The notes beneath the pieces are model-generated. The model was not told the DNA's origin, did not search any database, and was given only the letters and a program-made list of their open reading frames with translations. A DNA stretch of 64,000 nucleotides, taken from positions 59,157 to 123,156 of the forward strand of contig CAYPNM010000004.1 of assembly GCA_964412105.1 (NCBI GenBank), written 5' to 3'. Of this stretch, positions 8,499-18,530 are shown in pieces. The stretch's first letter is position 1, and each line of letters begins with the position of its first letter. The stretch is from JAKAGZ01 sp964412105. GTDB taxonomy: Bacteria; Bacteroidota; Ignavibacteria; Ignavibacteriales; Ignavibacteriaceae. The position numbers were made by a program, and so were the translations under genes.

Positions 8499-9867
8499 TA
8501 TGATCTCCTTCGTGGTGCGAGGGTTGAGCACCTTCCACAACTGCTTTAATTTCAGACATAGTAACTACAGGCAAGGTTCTCGAAAATAAAAGTACTAATG
8601 TAAAGAATAATCCAAAGCTTCCTATTAATATAGAGAAATCCACAAGCGTTGGACGGAAATATCCCCAGCTTGAAGGAAGAAAATCCCTGTGCAATGATGA
8701 AGCTATAATTACAAACCTTTCCATCCACATACCAACATTGACCATTATTACAACGAAAAACATAACCGGAATGGACCTTCTGAATTTTCTGAACCAGAAT
8801 AATTGCGGAAAGGCAGCATTGCAGGCTACAGTTAACCAGTAACCCCAAGCATATTCACCAAAGGCTCTGTTTATAGCCTGATATTGTTCAGTAGGAATAC
8901 CGCTGTACCATGATATAAAAAATTCCATGAGATAAGCATAACCGACCATCGATCCTGTCAATAGAATAATTTTATTCATCCTGTCAAGATGATCCATAGT
9001 AATAACATTCTCGAGATTAAAAACTTTTCTCATAAATATAAGAGCAGTCACAACCATCGCAAAACCTGAGAATATGGCTCCGGCAACAAAGTAAGGTGGA
9101 AAAATTGTCGAGTGCCATCCGGGCAAAATAGCTGCGGCAAAGTCAAAACTCACAACCGAATGAACCGAAAGTACAAGCGGTGTGGCTAGACCAGCCAGAA
9201 TCATATATGTTTTTTCGTAATGTCTCCAGTCCCTGTTTGAAAATTTCCAGCCAAGGCTGAAAAGCGAATAAACTGTCTTTTTAATTTTCGAAGTAGCCCT
9301 GTCCCTTAAAACAGCGAAGTCAGGAATAAGTCCTGTATACCAGAACATCAATGAAACAATAAAATAAGTTGAAACAGCAAAAACGTCCCATATCAGTGGC
9401 GAAATAAAATTCGGCCACAAATGATGAGAGTTTGGATAAGGTAGCAAATATCCTGCAAGCCAGGGACGTCCGGTATGAATGATCGGGAATATACCAGCGC
9501 AGATTACTGCAAAGATCGTCATAGCTTCAGCAAACCTGGAAATTCCTGTTCTCCATTTTTGTCTCAACAGATAAAGAATAGCCGATATAAGTGTTCCTGC
9601 ATGTGCTATACCTACCCAGAATACGAAGTTTGTAATACCCCAGCCCCACGCAACCGGCTGATTATTACCCCATTCACCTATGCCGTAATAAAAGGTTAAA
9701 GATACACCGATGATACCTAGCAGAAGAAGCGAAGTTGTGAATGCCAGCGCAATAAAATATTTTTTACCCGGCCTTTCATCCATAGGTCTTGCAATGGCAT
9801 TATCAAGTTCTGCCATTGTCAGATTGCCTTGAACGAGAGTAATTTCTTTACTGTAATCTATGCTCAC
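8491..9867 (-). CDS. actC: Alternative complex III subunit ActC (NrfD-like quinol-binding membrane protein)
   Basis: 458 aa with about ten membrane helices, NrfD/PsrC family. In alternative complex III, ActC carries the menaquinol oxidation site next to the iron-sulfur subunit ActB. Conserved stretches include NFVFWVGIAHAGTLISAILY (helix 2), FPIIHTGRPW, and SVHSVVSFDFA near the presumed quinol site. The start codon is GTG (9865-9867), and the gene overlaps the actB stop by three bases, so the two are translationally coupled. Confidence 0.93.
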   Translation of the reverse strand: MSIDYSKEITLVQGNLTMAELDNAIARPMDERPGKKYFIALAFTTSLLLLGIIGVSLTFYYGIGEWGNNQPVAWGWGITNFVFWVGIAHAGTLISAILYLLRQKWRTGISRFAEAMTIFAVICAGIFPIIHTGRPWLAGYLLPYPNSHHLWPNFISPLIWDVFAVSTYFIVSLMFWYTGLIPDFAVLRDRATSKIKKTVYSLFSLGWKFSNRDWRHYEKTYMILAGLATPLVLSVHSVVSFDFAAAILPGWHSTIFPPYFVAGAIFSGFAMVVTALIFMRKVFNLENVITMDHLDRMNKIILLTGSMVGYAYLMEFFISWYSGIPTEQYQAINRAFGEYAWGYWLTVACNAAFPQLFWFRKFRRSIPVMFFVVIMVNVGMWMERFVIIASSLHRDFLPSSWGYFRPTLVDFSILIGSFGLFFTLVLLFSRTLPVVTMSEIKAVVEGAQPSHHEGDHNG

Positions 9868-12800
9868 TATACTTCCTCCGAATGGGTATTTCTTAATTTA
9901 GCAAGGTAGGTAACATTTGGCTTTATATTCAATTGCTCAAGTACGTAGTATCCTAATTCATGATGCCTGTATTTATAAAATTCGCTGTTCTTATCATTCA
10001 TATCACCGAAATTAATTGCATTAGTATTGCAGGCATCCTGGCAGGCAGTATGAACATTCGATCCGATTATTTCCCTGTGTTCCCTGATTGCATCTGCGCG
10101 TTCGACAGCTATTCTCTGAATACAGAAACTGCACTTCTCCATTACTCCTCTTGATCGAACCGTTACTTCAGGATTATAAACAAGGTCTAATAATTTTTTC
10201 TGCTGGAAACCATCTCTGAAGTGATCCCTGAAATTAAAGAAGTTGAATCTTCTCACTTTATAAGGACAGTTGTTTGAGCAGTATCTTGTTCCCACACATC
10301 GATTATAAACCATCTGGTTCAAACCATCCTTGCTGTGAGTTGTTGCTGCAACAGGACATACATTTTCGCAGGGAGCATTATCGCATTGCTGACAAAGCAT
10401 AGGCTGTGTACTAACTATAGGATCATCCTCTGAACCTGAATAATATGTATCGATTCTAAGCCACTGCATTTCTCTTCCAACAGCAACCTGATCCTTGCCT
10501 ACTACAGGGTTATTATTTTCAGCAACGCATGCAACCACACAGTCACTACAGCCCGTGCATTTGTTCAGATCGATTGACATTGCCCATTTAACGCCTGTAA
10601 AATAATTTGAATGTTTTGGGTAAATCTGATCGACAGGTTCTTCTTCTCTCATCTCAGCTATAAAACGAGGATTCTTCAAATACTGTTTTACTGTCCCTTC
10701 TTTTATAATATGCCTCTCTCCAAGAATATTATCATCCGGTGACTTTGCAAAGAGATGATGTTCCTGTGCTGAAACTAACTTATAAGAACCGTCTCCTTTT
10801 TTAATGCTGCCGGAATTAAACAACCAGGATGAATCTTTAGCATCTTTTGATAATAATACATTCGCATTAAAACCGGTGTTTTTACCAACTTCTCCAACAA
10901 CTGTCCTTCCCCATCCCGATTCAATTGAGATAGTATTATCGGCACAGCCTGGTTGAATAAGTACAGGTATATTCAGGTTCCTTTTTCCAACTGTTACAGA
11001 AAGCATATCATTATTCTCAACGTCCAGTTTTCTTGCAGTGTTTTGCGATACTGAAGCATAATTGTCCCAGGTCATTTTACTTACCGGGTGAGGAAGTTCC
11101 TGCAGCCATCCATTATTCAAATACTTCCCATCTCCCAAAGTATAGCTTTCATTTAGAATAACCGCATATCCCGAAAGCTTTGATTTTTTAATATTTAAAG
11201 CACTTAAGGCGGATGAATTAAATTTCCCATAACTTTCAGGAGAATCCTTTGTTAATATGCTGCCATCCTGTAATGCGCCGTACCAGAATTCCTTAAAACT
11301 TAATTTTGAATTCAGTGAAGGATAAACATTAGTTTCCCAATTTTTCATTAGATATTCGTGATAAATAGTATCGCTGAATTTACCTTTAGCTCCGTTGATC
11401 CAGTTTAGAAGCACTGCTTCTTTTTCTCTTGTATTATAGATAGCAGCAATTACCGGTTGCTGCAAAGAGGAAAAGCCGGTTCTGAATTTCGCATCGCCCC
11501 AGGATTCGAACGGATGATTTATTGGCAAGGTATAATTTCCTGCAGCAGATGAATCATTTGCACTTTCAGTTAAAGAAATAACTGTAGGAACTTTCTTTAA
11601 TGCATTAGTGTACCCTAGATCACTAGGAAATAAATAAACAGGATCAGTATCAAAATGAATAACAACTCCTACTTTACCTGAATTCATATCTGTTACCAGC
11701 GATTCAAAATCTTCCAGGCTGCTGAGTGGATAATTTGAATAGGATGACGAATCTGTCCTGTATAACTTTGTATTTCCGAGAATTTCATTCAGTAAATTAA
11801 CTGCAATGTGAACATCTTCAGGTAGCGTTCTGCCGGCATAAACGATAGAAGCACCGGCGTTGTTTACGAGATCATCAATAAGATATTTTAATTTTCTCGT
11901 ATTAAGAGCATAGCTTTTTGCAAAATCATCTAGCGAAAAATCCGGAAGATCTAAAGAAAGCTGTACGCCTTTTCTTCTCGCTGCTTCATTCAACAAACAC
12001 AAAACAAATTCACGCTGTGCATCCGGCCTGAGCTTGAGCCTGTAATCGGCATTCATACCGGTTTGTGACATATTTCCTTCGACTACATATAGCCTGTTAA
12101 AGTTCTTGGCATCGCTAACGTTTCTGCCATTAGTAAATAACCTTGAATTTTCTACCTTGTGCCCGTCATTGCCAAGGAAATCCGATTCCAGGGCAACAAT
12201 GACCTTTGCTTCGTCCCATTTTACCAGTGGGTAAAAATCTGTTCCGTAACATTTTTTCCAGGCGGAATTTCTCAACTCATCATTAAATAATTCATAAGAA
12301 TAAATTTTTGTATGAGGATATTTTGAAGCAAAATCATCAAGTACTTTTTTGGTAGTGGGTGAGAGAATTTTCCCTGTAATAATTGCAATACCTTTCCCGG
12401 AATTCGAGTTTAATGCATTTAATATTTCGGAATCAACCTGCTGCCAGGTAGATTTCAAAAATTCACCGCTTTTGGCTTTCCTCATCGGGTTTTGCAATCT
12501 ATCAGGATCATATAAATTCAGCACACTTGCTTGCGCAATCGCATTAATTTTTCCTTTGCTAACAGGATGGTCAGGATTTCCATCAACTTTAATTGGTCGC
12601 CCCTCTCGTGTTTTGATCAGAACTCCCTGTGACAGCGATCCATAATTAAAAGTCGAGGCATAATATTTTGGTTTGCCGACGATAGTATCTTCAGGCATTT
12701 TCGTATAAGGAATAATTTCTCCCTTATCTCTGTAATCCGAACAGCCGACTCCGGCTAGGGCCGCAGAAGCACCTACAAGAGCTAAAAATTTTCGTCTTGA

Positions 12801-12974
12801 AACTTTTGATAATATGGAAGGATTAAAATCATCGGTAACTCCGTCCGCAAATTCATTCTGACTGGCTGCAATTAAAGCAGGGTCCTTATGCAATTCTGCA
12901 AAACTCCGCCAGTAATTATGATCTTTTTTCTGTTCTTTTTCTTCCTTATTAATTCCGTCCTTCAACTCAGACAT
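9867..12974 (-). CDS. actB: Alternative complex III subunit ActB (molybdopterin-fold + iron-sulfur protein)
   Basis: About 1035 aa from the ATG at 12974, chosen over an in-frame GTG at 12983 because AGGTGG lies 4-6 bases before it. A twin-arginine-like segment SRRKFLALVGASAALAGVGC near residues 58-77 combines export with a lipobox Cys. Residues ~100-750 resemble the catalytic subunit of the DMSO reductase family but do not show an active molybdopterin site; in ActB this part is structural. The C-terminal ferredoxin-like part has four cysteine clusters (CTGCSDCVVAC, CQQCDNAPCENVC, CVGTRYCSNNC, CSFC with later Cys in CQDAC), fitting three 4Fe-4S and one 3Fe-4S. It relays electrons from ActC to the ActA and ActE hemes. 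Confidence 0.93.
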   Translation of the reverse strand: MSELKDGINKEEKEQKKDHNYWRSFAELHKDPALIAASQNEFADGVTDDFNPSILSKVSRRKFLALVGASAALAGVGCSDYRDKGEIIPYTKMPEDTIVGKPKYYASTFNYGSLSQGVLIKTREGRPIKVDGNPDHPVSKGKINAIAQASVLNLYDPDRLQNPMRKAKSGEFLKSTWQQVDSEILNALNSNSGKGIAIITGKILSPTTKKVLDDFASKYPHTKIYSYELFNDELRNSAWKKCYGTDFYPLVKWDEAKVIVALESDFLGNDGHKVENSRLFTNGRNVSDAKNFNRLYVVEGNMSQTGMNADYRLKLRPDAQREFVLCLLNEAARRKGVQLSLDLPDFSLDDFAKSYALNTRKLKYLIDDLVNNAGASIVYAGRTLPEDVHIAVNLLNEILGNTKLYRTDSSSYSNYPLSSLEDFESLVTDMNSGKVGVVIHFDTDPVYLFPSDLGYTNALKKVPTVISLTESANDSSAAGNYTLPINHPFESWGDAKFRTGFSSLQQPVIAAIYNTREKEAVLLNWINGAKGKFSDTIYHEYLMKNWETNVYPSLNSKLSFKEFWYGALQDGSILTKDSPESYGKFNSSALSALNIKKSKLSGYAVILNESYTLGDGKYLNNGWLQELPHPVSKMTWDNYASVSQNTARKLDVENNDMLSVTVGKRNLNIPVLIQPGCADNTISIESGWGRTVVGEVGKNTGFNANVLLSKDAKDSSWLFNSGSIKKGDGSYKLVSAQEHHLFAKSPDDNILGERHIIKEGTVKQYLKNPRFIAEMREEEPVDQIYPKHSNYFTGVKWAMSIDLNKCTGCSDCVVACVAENNNPVVGKDQVAVGREMQWLRIDTYYSGSEDDPIVSTQPMLCQQCDNAPCENVCPVAATTHSKDGLNQMVYNRCVGTRYCSNNCPYKVRRFNFFNFRDHFRDGFQQKKLLDLVYNPEVTVRSRGVMEKCSFCIQRIAVERADAIREHREIIGSNVHTACQDACNTNAINFGDMNDKNSEFYKYRHHELGYYVLEQLNIKPNVTYLAKLRNTHSEEV

Positions 12975-13185
12975 TATTACCACCTATATTTTTTCTGCTA
13001 ACTGCAAGCGGATTAATTTTGATTCTGCTGTGTTTATTTTCTGATTTTGTCGAACCAATTCTCTTCGAAAATATTTTAAATGGAAAAGCTCTAAGGGCTA
13101 AAAATCCTGCAACGCCTGCAGCTAGGCTAAAAAAGAAATTTTTTCTTTTCATATTTTTACTAAGGTTAAGATTTTCCAATTCCAT
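12967..13185 (-). CDS. Small membrane protein of the Act operon
   Basis: 72 aa with one hydrophobic helix (FFFSLAAGVAGFLALRAFPF) behind a basic N terminus, and a basic tail ending in INPLAVSRKNIGGNNV. It lies between actA and actB and overlaps the actB start, so it belongs to the operon. I do not recognise a named family. Similar tiny proteins with an 'NPLAV-R' tail do accompany membrane redox complexes in this phylum, as far as I recall. A role in assembly or tethering is a guess. Confidence 0.75.
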   Translation of the reverse strand: MELENLNLSKNMKRKNFFFSLAAGVAGFLALRAFPFKIFSKRIGSTKSENKHSRIKINPLAVSRKNIGGNNV

Positions 13186-13197
13186 TTTAACTCCCGC

Positions 13198-13770
13198 TTA
13201 ACGATGACATGCCCAGCAATTGTCGGGACCATTTTTAATATTTTTTAAATACGGTAGCTTCTCATGTGCGTTTCTGTGACAATCTAGGCAGGCACCCATT
13301 GTAAATGAATTCATCTGTCCTATGTGATCCATATTTCTCACATCACCATGACAGCTCGAACAATCAATTCCTGAATCAACATGCACACTGTGATTAAAAT
13401 AAGCGAAGCCCGGTACTCTGTGCACTCTCTTCCAGGGTAAAGCAATACCTTCTTCGTAATATTTTGTTAATTTTTTAATTTCAGGTGAATCTTTTTTGGC
13501 GATTGTGTGACAATTCATGCACGTCGAAACTGCAGGTACCATGGCATGACGCGATTTTTCCACACCGGTATGACAATACTGGCAATCGATCTTCATTAAT
13601 CCTGCGTGAAGCTTATGTGAAAAATTTATCGGTTGAACAGGTGTATAACCTACGCCGTCTCTTTCTGCACGCGAAGCAAAATATGTGATTGTAAATGAGG
13701 CTAATATGACGAAGACAGTGATGGGTAATCTGACTCTGAGAACATAATCCAAAAAAGATTTTTTCATCAT
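13198..13770 (-). CDS. actA: Alternative complex III subunit ActA (pentaheme cytochrome c)
   Basis: 190 aa. One N-terminal membrane helix (about residues 10-30) is followed by five CxxCH heme-binding motifs: CQYCH, CMNCH, CSSCH, CLDCH and CWACH, the last five residues from the C terminus. Additional histidines such as HSVHVDSG and FSHKLHAG can act as distal ligands. Five hemes is the canonical number for ActA. It is the first gene of the operon, preceded by a 322-base non-coding stretch that must contain the promoter. The ATG has a second ATG directly upstream in frame (MMKKS). Confidence 0.95.
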   Translation of the reverse strand: MMKKSFLDYVLRVRLPITVFVILASFTITYFASRAERDGVGYTPVQPINFSHKLHAGLMKIDCQYCHTGVEKSRHAMVPAVSTCMNCHTIAKKDSPEIKKLTKYYEEGIALPWKRVHRVPGFAYFNHSVHVDSGIDCSSCHGDVRNMDHIGQMNSFTMGACLDCHRNAHEKLPYLKNIKNGPDNCWACHR

Positions 13771-14092
13771 TTACCTATAAGATTTACAAGCAATAATTTT
13801 GTAAAAAGTATGTTCATAACAACATTAATATCCGGCCAATAAAATTATTTTGTCCTGTATTGTTTAAGTTATTGTTACGATAAAAATGATGCGGCTAAAA
13901 GGCTGATCCGCAATGATTTATTTAGATTAAAACCTAATAAATCTTAGTCGATTAAACTAAATAATTACATTAATAAAACAAAGGGCTTAAATAGAAAATT
14001 TATTATAATTTTTATTTTTTTGAACTCTCCGGTCAATATTACTTTACACCCATTACTTGTTATAACACACCATAGCCTGACCCTTCATTTTT
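13771..14092. promoter_or_regulatory. Non-coding stretch upstream of the Act/oxidase operon
   Basis: A very AT-rich 322-base gap between the glcF stop and the actA start. It must hold the promoter of the Act/oxidase operon and possibly the end of the glc transcript. I looked for a TTGACA/TATAAT pair with normal spacing and for a stem followed by a T run and found neither convincingly: TTGACC at about 14036 (minus strand) and a downstream TATAAT are about 23 bases apart. No open frame of note. Confidence 0.5.
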
Positions 14093-15409
14093 TCATTTTC
14101 GAGAATTAAAATCGTTCAAGGCCATTTTTACCAAACTAACAATGTGAATGACTTTCGCTTCACAATTGAATTTTTCAACACCATACTTAATCTGTGATAT
14201 ACAACCCGGGTTGCTAGTGACAATAAAAGCCGGGTTTGTGGCTTTGATATGGTCAATTTTATTTCTCAGGAAATAAATTGAATCAGAGAATCTTGTTACA
14301 TTATAAATTCCCGCGCTGCCGCAGCAGTAGTTCGTACCCTCCATTTCCACAACATCTAAACCATTTATTGATTTCAATAGTTCCCTTGGCTCAGATACAA
14401 CTTTTTGTGAATGTGCTAAGTGACAGGCATCATGATAGGTTATACGAGTATTAATGTCTTTATAGCCATGTTCCGGCTTCTTGTCAAAAAGGAATTCTGA
14501 TATGTCCTTTACCTTTTCCGAAAAAATCGCTGCTCTTTCCGAATAATTTGGGTCATCCTTCAAAAGGTAATCATACTCTTTAAGGAATGCACCGCAGCCG
14601 GCAGAATTTGATATCAAATAATCGTATTCCTCTTCTTCAAATGCACTGATATTCTTTCTTGCCAGCGATTTCGCAAATTCAATATCGCCGTTGTGCGCAT
14701 GAAGCGATCCACAGCAAACCTGGTTACACGGAGTAAAGACTTTGCAGGAAAATTTCTTGAGTACATCAATAGTGTCTTTGTTGATTTCTGCAAAAGCCAC
14801 ATTCATAATGCAGCCGAAATGAAATGCAGTTTTGTATTTTACATCCTCTTCCGGTTTTGAAATTTCAGGAATTTGTTCGTCACTGAAGAAATCGGAAATT
14901 TCAGGTGAAAGCTTTGAAATTTCAGGTAATTCTTTTGAAAATATTTTTAATAATCCTGATTTCTCTAATAAACTTTTCAAAAAAGATTTTTGATAAAATC
15001 TCAATATCCTGGCGGATAATTTAAGATTATTCTTGTCTGCTACTATTTTTCTCAACAGGAACCTTTTTAACTTGATTCTAAAAGAATATCTTAAAAATTT
15101 TTCATCAATCAATACCCTTGCTGATTCAACAAGTTTACCGTATTTTACTCCGGCAGGGCAGGCTGTTTCACAGGCTTGGCAATCGAGGCAAAAATTCATC
15201 TCTTCCGAGAATATATTTGAAATCTGAATTTCACCATCTGCTACAGATCTAATCATTTTAATTCTACCACGAGGAGATGATCTTTCTAATTTAGTAAAAT
15301 CGTAAGTTGGACAAACAGCCAGACACATTCCGCAATGAATGCATTGTGATAAAACATCATCGGGCGGAAGAATATCGGCAGGAATATTTCTTAAGAAATC
15401 CGGGTTCAT
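14093..15409 (-). CDS. glcF: Glycolate/lactate oxidase iron-sulfur subunit (GlcF-like)
   Basis: 438 aa. Two N-terminal 4Fe-4S motifs (CIHCGMCLAVCP near residue 23 and CLDCQACETACPAG near residue 74) precede two CCG domains (GCIMNVAF...CNQVCCGS and YHDACHLAHS...NYCCGSAG). This is the electron-transfer subunit paired with the FAD subunit encoded immediately upstream, whose stop it overlaps by four bases. The pair oxidises glycolate or D-lactate and delivers electrons to the quinone pool. Which 2-hydroxy acid is used cannot be told from sequence. Confidence 0.9.
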   Translation of the reverse strand: MNPDFLRNIPADILPPDDVLSQCIHCGMCLAVCPTYDFTKLERSSPRGRIKMIRSVADGEIQISNIFSEEMNFCLDCQACETACPAGVKYGKLVESARVLIDEKFLRYSFRIKLKRFLLRKIVADKNNLKLSARILRFYQKSFLKSLLEKSGLLKIFSKELPEISKLSPEISDFFSDEQIPEISKPEEDVKYKTAFHFGCIMNVAFAEINKDTIDVLKKFSCKVFTPCNQVCCGSLHAHNGDIEFAKSLARKNISAFEEEEYDYLISNSAGCGAFLKEYDYLLKDDPNYSERAAIFSEKVKDISEFLFDKKPEHGYKDINTRITYHDACHLAHSQKVVSEPRELLKSINGLDVVEMEGTNYCCGSAGIYNVTRFSDSIYFLRNKIDHIKATNPAFIVTSNPGCISQIKYGVEKFNCEAKVIHIVSLVKMALNDFNSRK

Positions 15410-16842
15410 TTATAATTTGAGATTTGTTCTCTGCTAAATGGCAAAGGACTTTCACACCGGGGAGAGATGGAAAATATTTTGCCCGGATTAAGAATATTAT
15501 TTTCATCAATAACCGACTTAATCTTCTTCATCATTTCTACTCCGGGTATGCCCGCAACTTGTTCTAAAAACTGTTTTTTAGCAAGTCCGGTTCCATGTTC
15601 ACCCGTTATAGTTCCGCCTAATTTAATTGCCTCATTAAAAATATAATCAAAAGCTTTGTGTGCCCTTTCTATTTCATTCTTATCTCTCTCGTCTGTAAGA
15701 CAGGTTGGATGCAGATTGCCGTCTCCTGCGTGGCCGAAATTACCGAAAGTCACATCGAACTTCTTCCCTGCTTCAGTTACTCTTTCAATCATAACAGGCA
15801 GTTCGCTTCTAGGCACTGTTGCATCTTCAAGTATTGTAGTCGGACGCATCCTTGCCAGAGCACTGAAAGCGCTCCTTCTTGCTGACTTTAACGATAATGC
15901 TTCATTAATATCCGATGCAGTTTTTACGGCAGATGCATGATTATTTTTCAAAATATTCTTGATCGTTTCGGCATCTTCGCCTACTATGCTTCCCCTGCCA
16001 TCGACTTCTATCAATAATATAGCTTCACTGTTTCGTGGTAAACCCACTTTGGTATAATCTTCAACACAGTTGATTGTTGTGTTGTCAAGAAATTCCATCA
16101 TCGAAGGAGTGATATGCGACGATATAATATCAGAAACAGCCTTTGCCGAATATGAAAGCTTATCGAAGTAAGCAAGAATTGTAATTGATTCCGTCGGTTT
16201 AGGAATTAGCTTTAACAATATTTTTGTAATGATGCCCAGAGTTCCTTCGCTGCCGACAATAAAATCTCTGAGATTATAACCGGCAGCGTCTTTAACATTT
16301 TTGCCGCCTGTTTTTAACAGATCACCGTTAGGCAGAATCATCTCTGTACCGAGGACATAATTTTTTGTAACACCGTATTTCAATCCTCGCAATCCGCCGG
16401 CATTGTTAGCAACATTTCCCCCGATTGTACAGACGCTCACACTTCCCGGATCAGGCGGATAAAAAAGTCCAAGCTTTTCAACTTCATTTTGTAAAATTCC
16501 TGTTACTACTCCAGGCTGAACCGTTGCTGTAAGATTGGCATTATCGATTTCTAAAATTTTATTCCATTTTGTCATCACCAGTACAATACAATTCTCAACC
16601 GGAATAGCGCCGCCGCTTAATCCTGTTCCCGCTCCTCTCGGAACAACGTTAAAAAATTCCTGGTTTGCAAGCTTCAATATGTTTGATATCTGCTCTTCAC
16701 TTTCTGGGAAGACAATGCATTCAGGCATTTGTGTTAAAAGAGGTGTAGCATCGAAGGAATAACAAAGGCAGTCTTCTTTTGAATCGAAGTAATTCTTTGA
16801 GCTCACTATTTGTCTGATCTTTTCTTTTATTGAGACATTCAT
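15406..16842 (-). CDS. glcD: FAD-linked glycolate/D-lactate oxidase subunit (GlcD-like)
   Basis: 478 aa from the ATG at 16842 (MNVSIKEKIRQIV). An upstream in-frame ATG at 16914 would add 24 poorly conserved hydrophobic residues and is less likely. The PCMH-type FAD domain shows PRGAGTGLSGGAIP (about residues 70-83) and PPDPGS, and the C-terminal FAD-oxidase domain shows FGNFGHAGDGNLHPT and TGEHGTGLAKKQFL. The flavin subunit oxidises a 2-hydroxy acid and passes electrons to GlcF. It is divergent from the plus-strand gene at 17083, so the 240 bases between them hold two promoters. Confidence 0.9.
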   Translation of the reverse strand: MNVSIKEKIRQIVSSKNYFDSKEDCLCYSFDATPLLTQMPECIVFPESEEQISNILKLANQEFFNVVPRGAGTGLSGGAIPVENCIVLVMTKWNKILEIDNANLTATVQPGVVTGILQNEVEKLGLFYPPDPGSVSVCTIGGNVANNAGGLRGLKYGVTKNYVLGTEMILPNGDLLKTGGKNVKDAAGYNLRDFIVGSEGTLGIITKILLKLIPKPTESITILAYFDKLSYSAKAVSDIISSHITPSMMEFLDNTTINCVEDYTKVGLPRNSEAILLIEVDGRGSIVGEDAETIKNILKNNHASAVKTASDINEALSLKSARRSAFSALARMRPTTILEDATVPRSELPVMIERVTEAGKKFDVTFGNFGHAGDGNLHPTCLTDERDKNEIERAHKAFDYIFNEAIKLGGTITGEHGTGLAKKQFLEQVAGIPGVEMMKKIKSVIDENNILNPGKIFSISPRCESPLPFSREQISNYK

Positions 16843-17082
16843 TAAAATCTTGCTAAATAACGGTATTAAATTAACATTCTTTTTATAATATAAAAGTATA
16901 ACATTGTAGACCAATGTGCCATATTTTGATTTGCTTTAAAGATTCTATTGCTTAATTCCTTTCTATTTTTTAAGTTAATAACATCTTACAATTAAGAGGC
17001 CTAACCAATATATACTTCCTGTTTTTGTGCGAATGTTTAGTGCAAATAATCATTAACCACTCAACAATTTGAGAGGTGTAAT

Positions 17083-17448
17083 ATGAAATGGGAAATCAAT
17101 TATAACGAGAATGATGATATACTTTCTGCAAAAGTCGAAGGTACTATTGATGTTGAATCAGAAGAAAAGCTGCGTAAAGAAATTCTTGAATCTATGGAAA
17201 AAAATAGATGTAGGTTGGTTTTGCTTGATTTAAACAAAATTGAAATTGGATTAAGTACTTTTGAAATTTATGATATTCCTCGTAAGTACATGGAGCATAG
17301 TATGCCCCGCAGTAATAAAATAGCAGTTCTTTACGCCGGTTCGGAATCACGTGACCTTAATTTTTATGAGACTGTTACTCGAAACGCTGGTTATGATGTA
17401 ATGTTGTTTTCGGAATATGATGCAGCATTGAAATGGCTAAAAGAATGA
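17083..17448 (+). CDS. STAS-like protein of unknown function
   Basis: 121 aa, soluble, preceded by GAGAGGTG seven bases before the ATG. The pattern MKWEINYNENDDILSAKVEGTID, then an alpha/beta segment LVLLDLNKIEIGLSTFEIYDIP and a final strand-helix ending SEYDAALKWLKE, resembles STAS/SpoIIAA-like domains found as small stand-alone proteins in Bacteroidota. No catalytic residues are evident and there is no phosphorylatable Ser at the usual anti-sigma antagonist position that I can place with confidence. It stands alone, with about 1 kb of non-coding DNA after it. Confidence 0.7.
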   Translation: MKWEINYNENDDILSAKVEGTIDVESEEKLRKEILESMEKNRCRLVLLDLNKIEIGLSTFEIYDIPRKYMEHSMPRSNKIAVLYAGSESRDLNFYETVTRNAGYDVMLFSEYDAALKWLKE

Positions 17449-18530
17449 ACTATAATCTGGGCTTTTCCCAATTGGCCTGCTATTGATCTTTTATTGCACT
17501 TCCATTGCGCTTATCTTGCATTCTACCTCCGATGAATCTCCCAGCAATTCCTGCCGTCACAACTAGGGTACAACCAGCCTTCACCTGGCCTTAAATGACC
17601 TGCTGGTCAGAAAAATTTTTGTTCCACAATCTTCTAAATAATATGTCCGCCTGCGATAGACAATATCAAATCTCATCTGAGGCATTATCAGCCATTCCTT
17701 TCAGTTTCTGATCCCACTCTCAGGTACTCTCTGAAAACGCTCTGATAACGCTATAACAAGCCTCCTCCCCGCCCTAATGATATATCATAGGTAGTTATTA
17801 TTTTTAGATAAGAATTGTAGAGTTAAGAGAAGTACTTTTCCTGACAGAATCACTCAACAAAAGGACAAATCAATAAACTTCATCAACAGCTAGTATGAAC
17901 TACATAGGGAATTGCTCCTAATATTTAGTAAAGGATGAACTAGGTCTATTAAAATATCTCTGCCTGCAATCCCAAAACTTCTGATTTAGGCTAATAATGA
18001 AAAACGAAACAGTGTCAGCTTTTCAAGCTCAACAAGGATAATTTCTGTGAAACTTCAAAAGACTCTTAATTATTGTATTTGTGTGAGATAGCACCTAAAA
18101 CCCACTTTTACATAAACGGGCAAATTTTTGTGTGAATGAATTGATACTTAAAGGAGGAAAACATATAATTCTATTAAACGATTTGGTTTTCCTGCCCAAA
18201 TTATTCCTTCCGAACAAATCGTAGGGCTGCATCACAGGCTGAATAAATCATGGGGCAACGAAATGAAGTTATCAAAGCTTCATTTCCCGTTATTAAAGTT
18301 TCTGTTGATGACATTTGCGGGGAATAAAGAAAATAAACGGGGGGTGAAAACAGCAGATAAAATTTGCTTGGTAATAAAGCAAAATTTCTTTTGCACCATA
18401 TCGAACTGCCAATATTTGCAGTTATTTGTTATAAACTACAATCCTTTAATTCAAATACTGCCTGTTGCCTCTTTTATAACGATTCCACTTACTATTACAA
18501 AATCAAACACAATATTTCCCGGAGGTTGAG
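17449..18530. other. Non-coding region of about 1.1 kb
   Basis: No credible gene in either strand; stops are frequent in all frames. The first 350 bases are more GC-rich than the rest and may be decayed coding sequence, but no family is recognisable. A perfect 9-bp inverted repeat (GAAATGAAG at 18260-18268 and CTTCATTTC at 18278-18286, 9-base loop) is present without a T run. A possible open frame at 18263-18529 is judged spurious. The last 20 bases carry the strong Shine-Dalgarno CCGGAGG for the transglutaminase gene. Confidence 0.6.

Noticed and set aside
9867..12974. A true molybdenum formate dehydrogenase or polysulfide reductase
   Set aside because: The Act gene order, the pentaheme ActA and the paired NrfD-like subunits identify alternative complex III, whose ActB lacks a working molybdopterin site.
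16842..16914. Upstream start for the GlcD-like protein
   Set aside because: The extra 24 residues are hydrophobic and unlike the family N terminus; MNVSIKEKI fits better.
18263..18529. 88-codon plus-strand frame just before the transglutaminase gene
   Set aside because: No Shine-Dalgarno, starts inside a hairpin, biased to no family, and sits in a gap with many stops; more likely chance.
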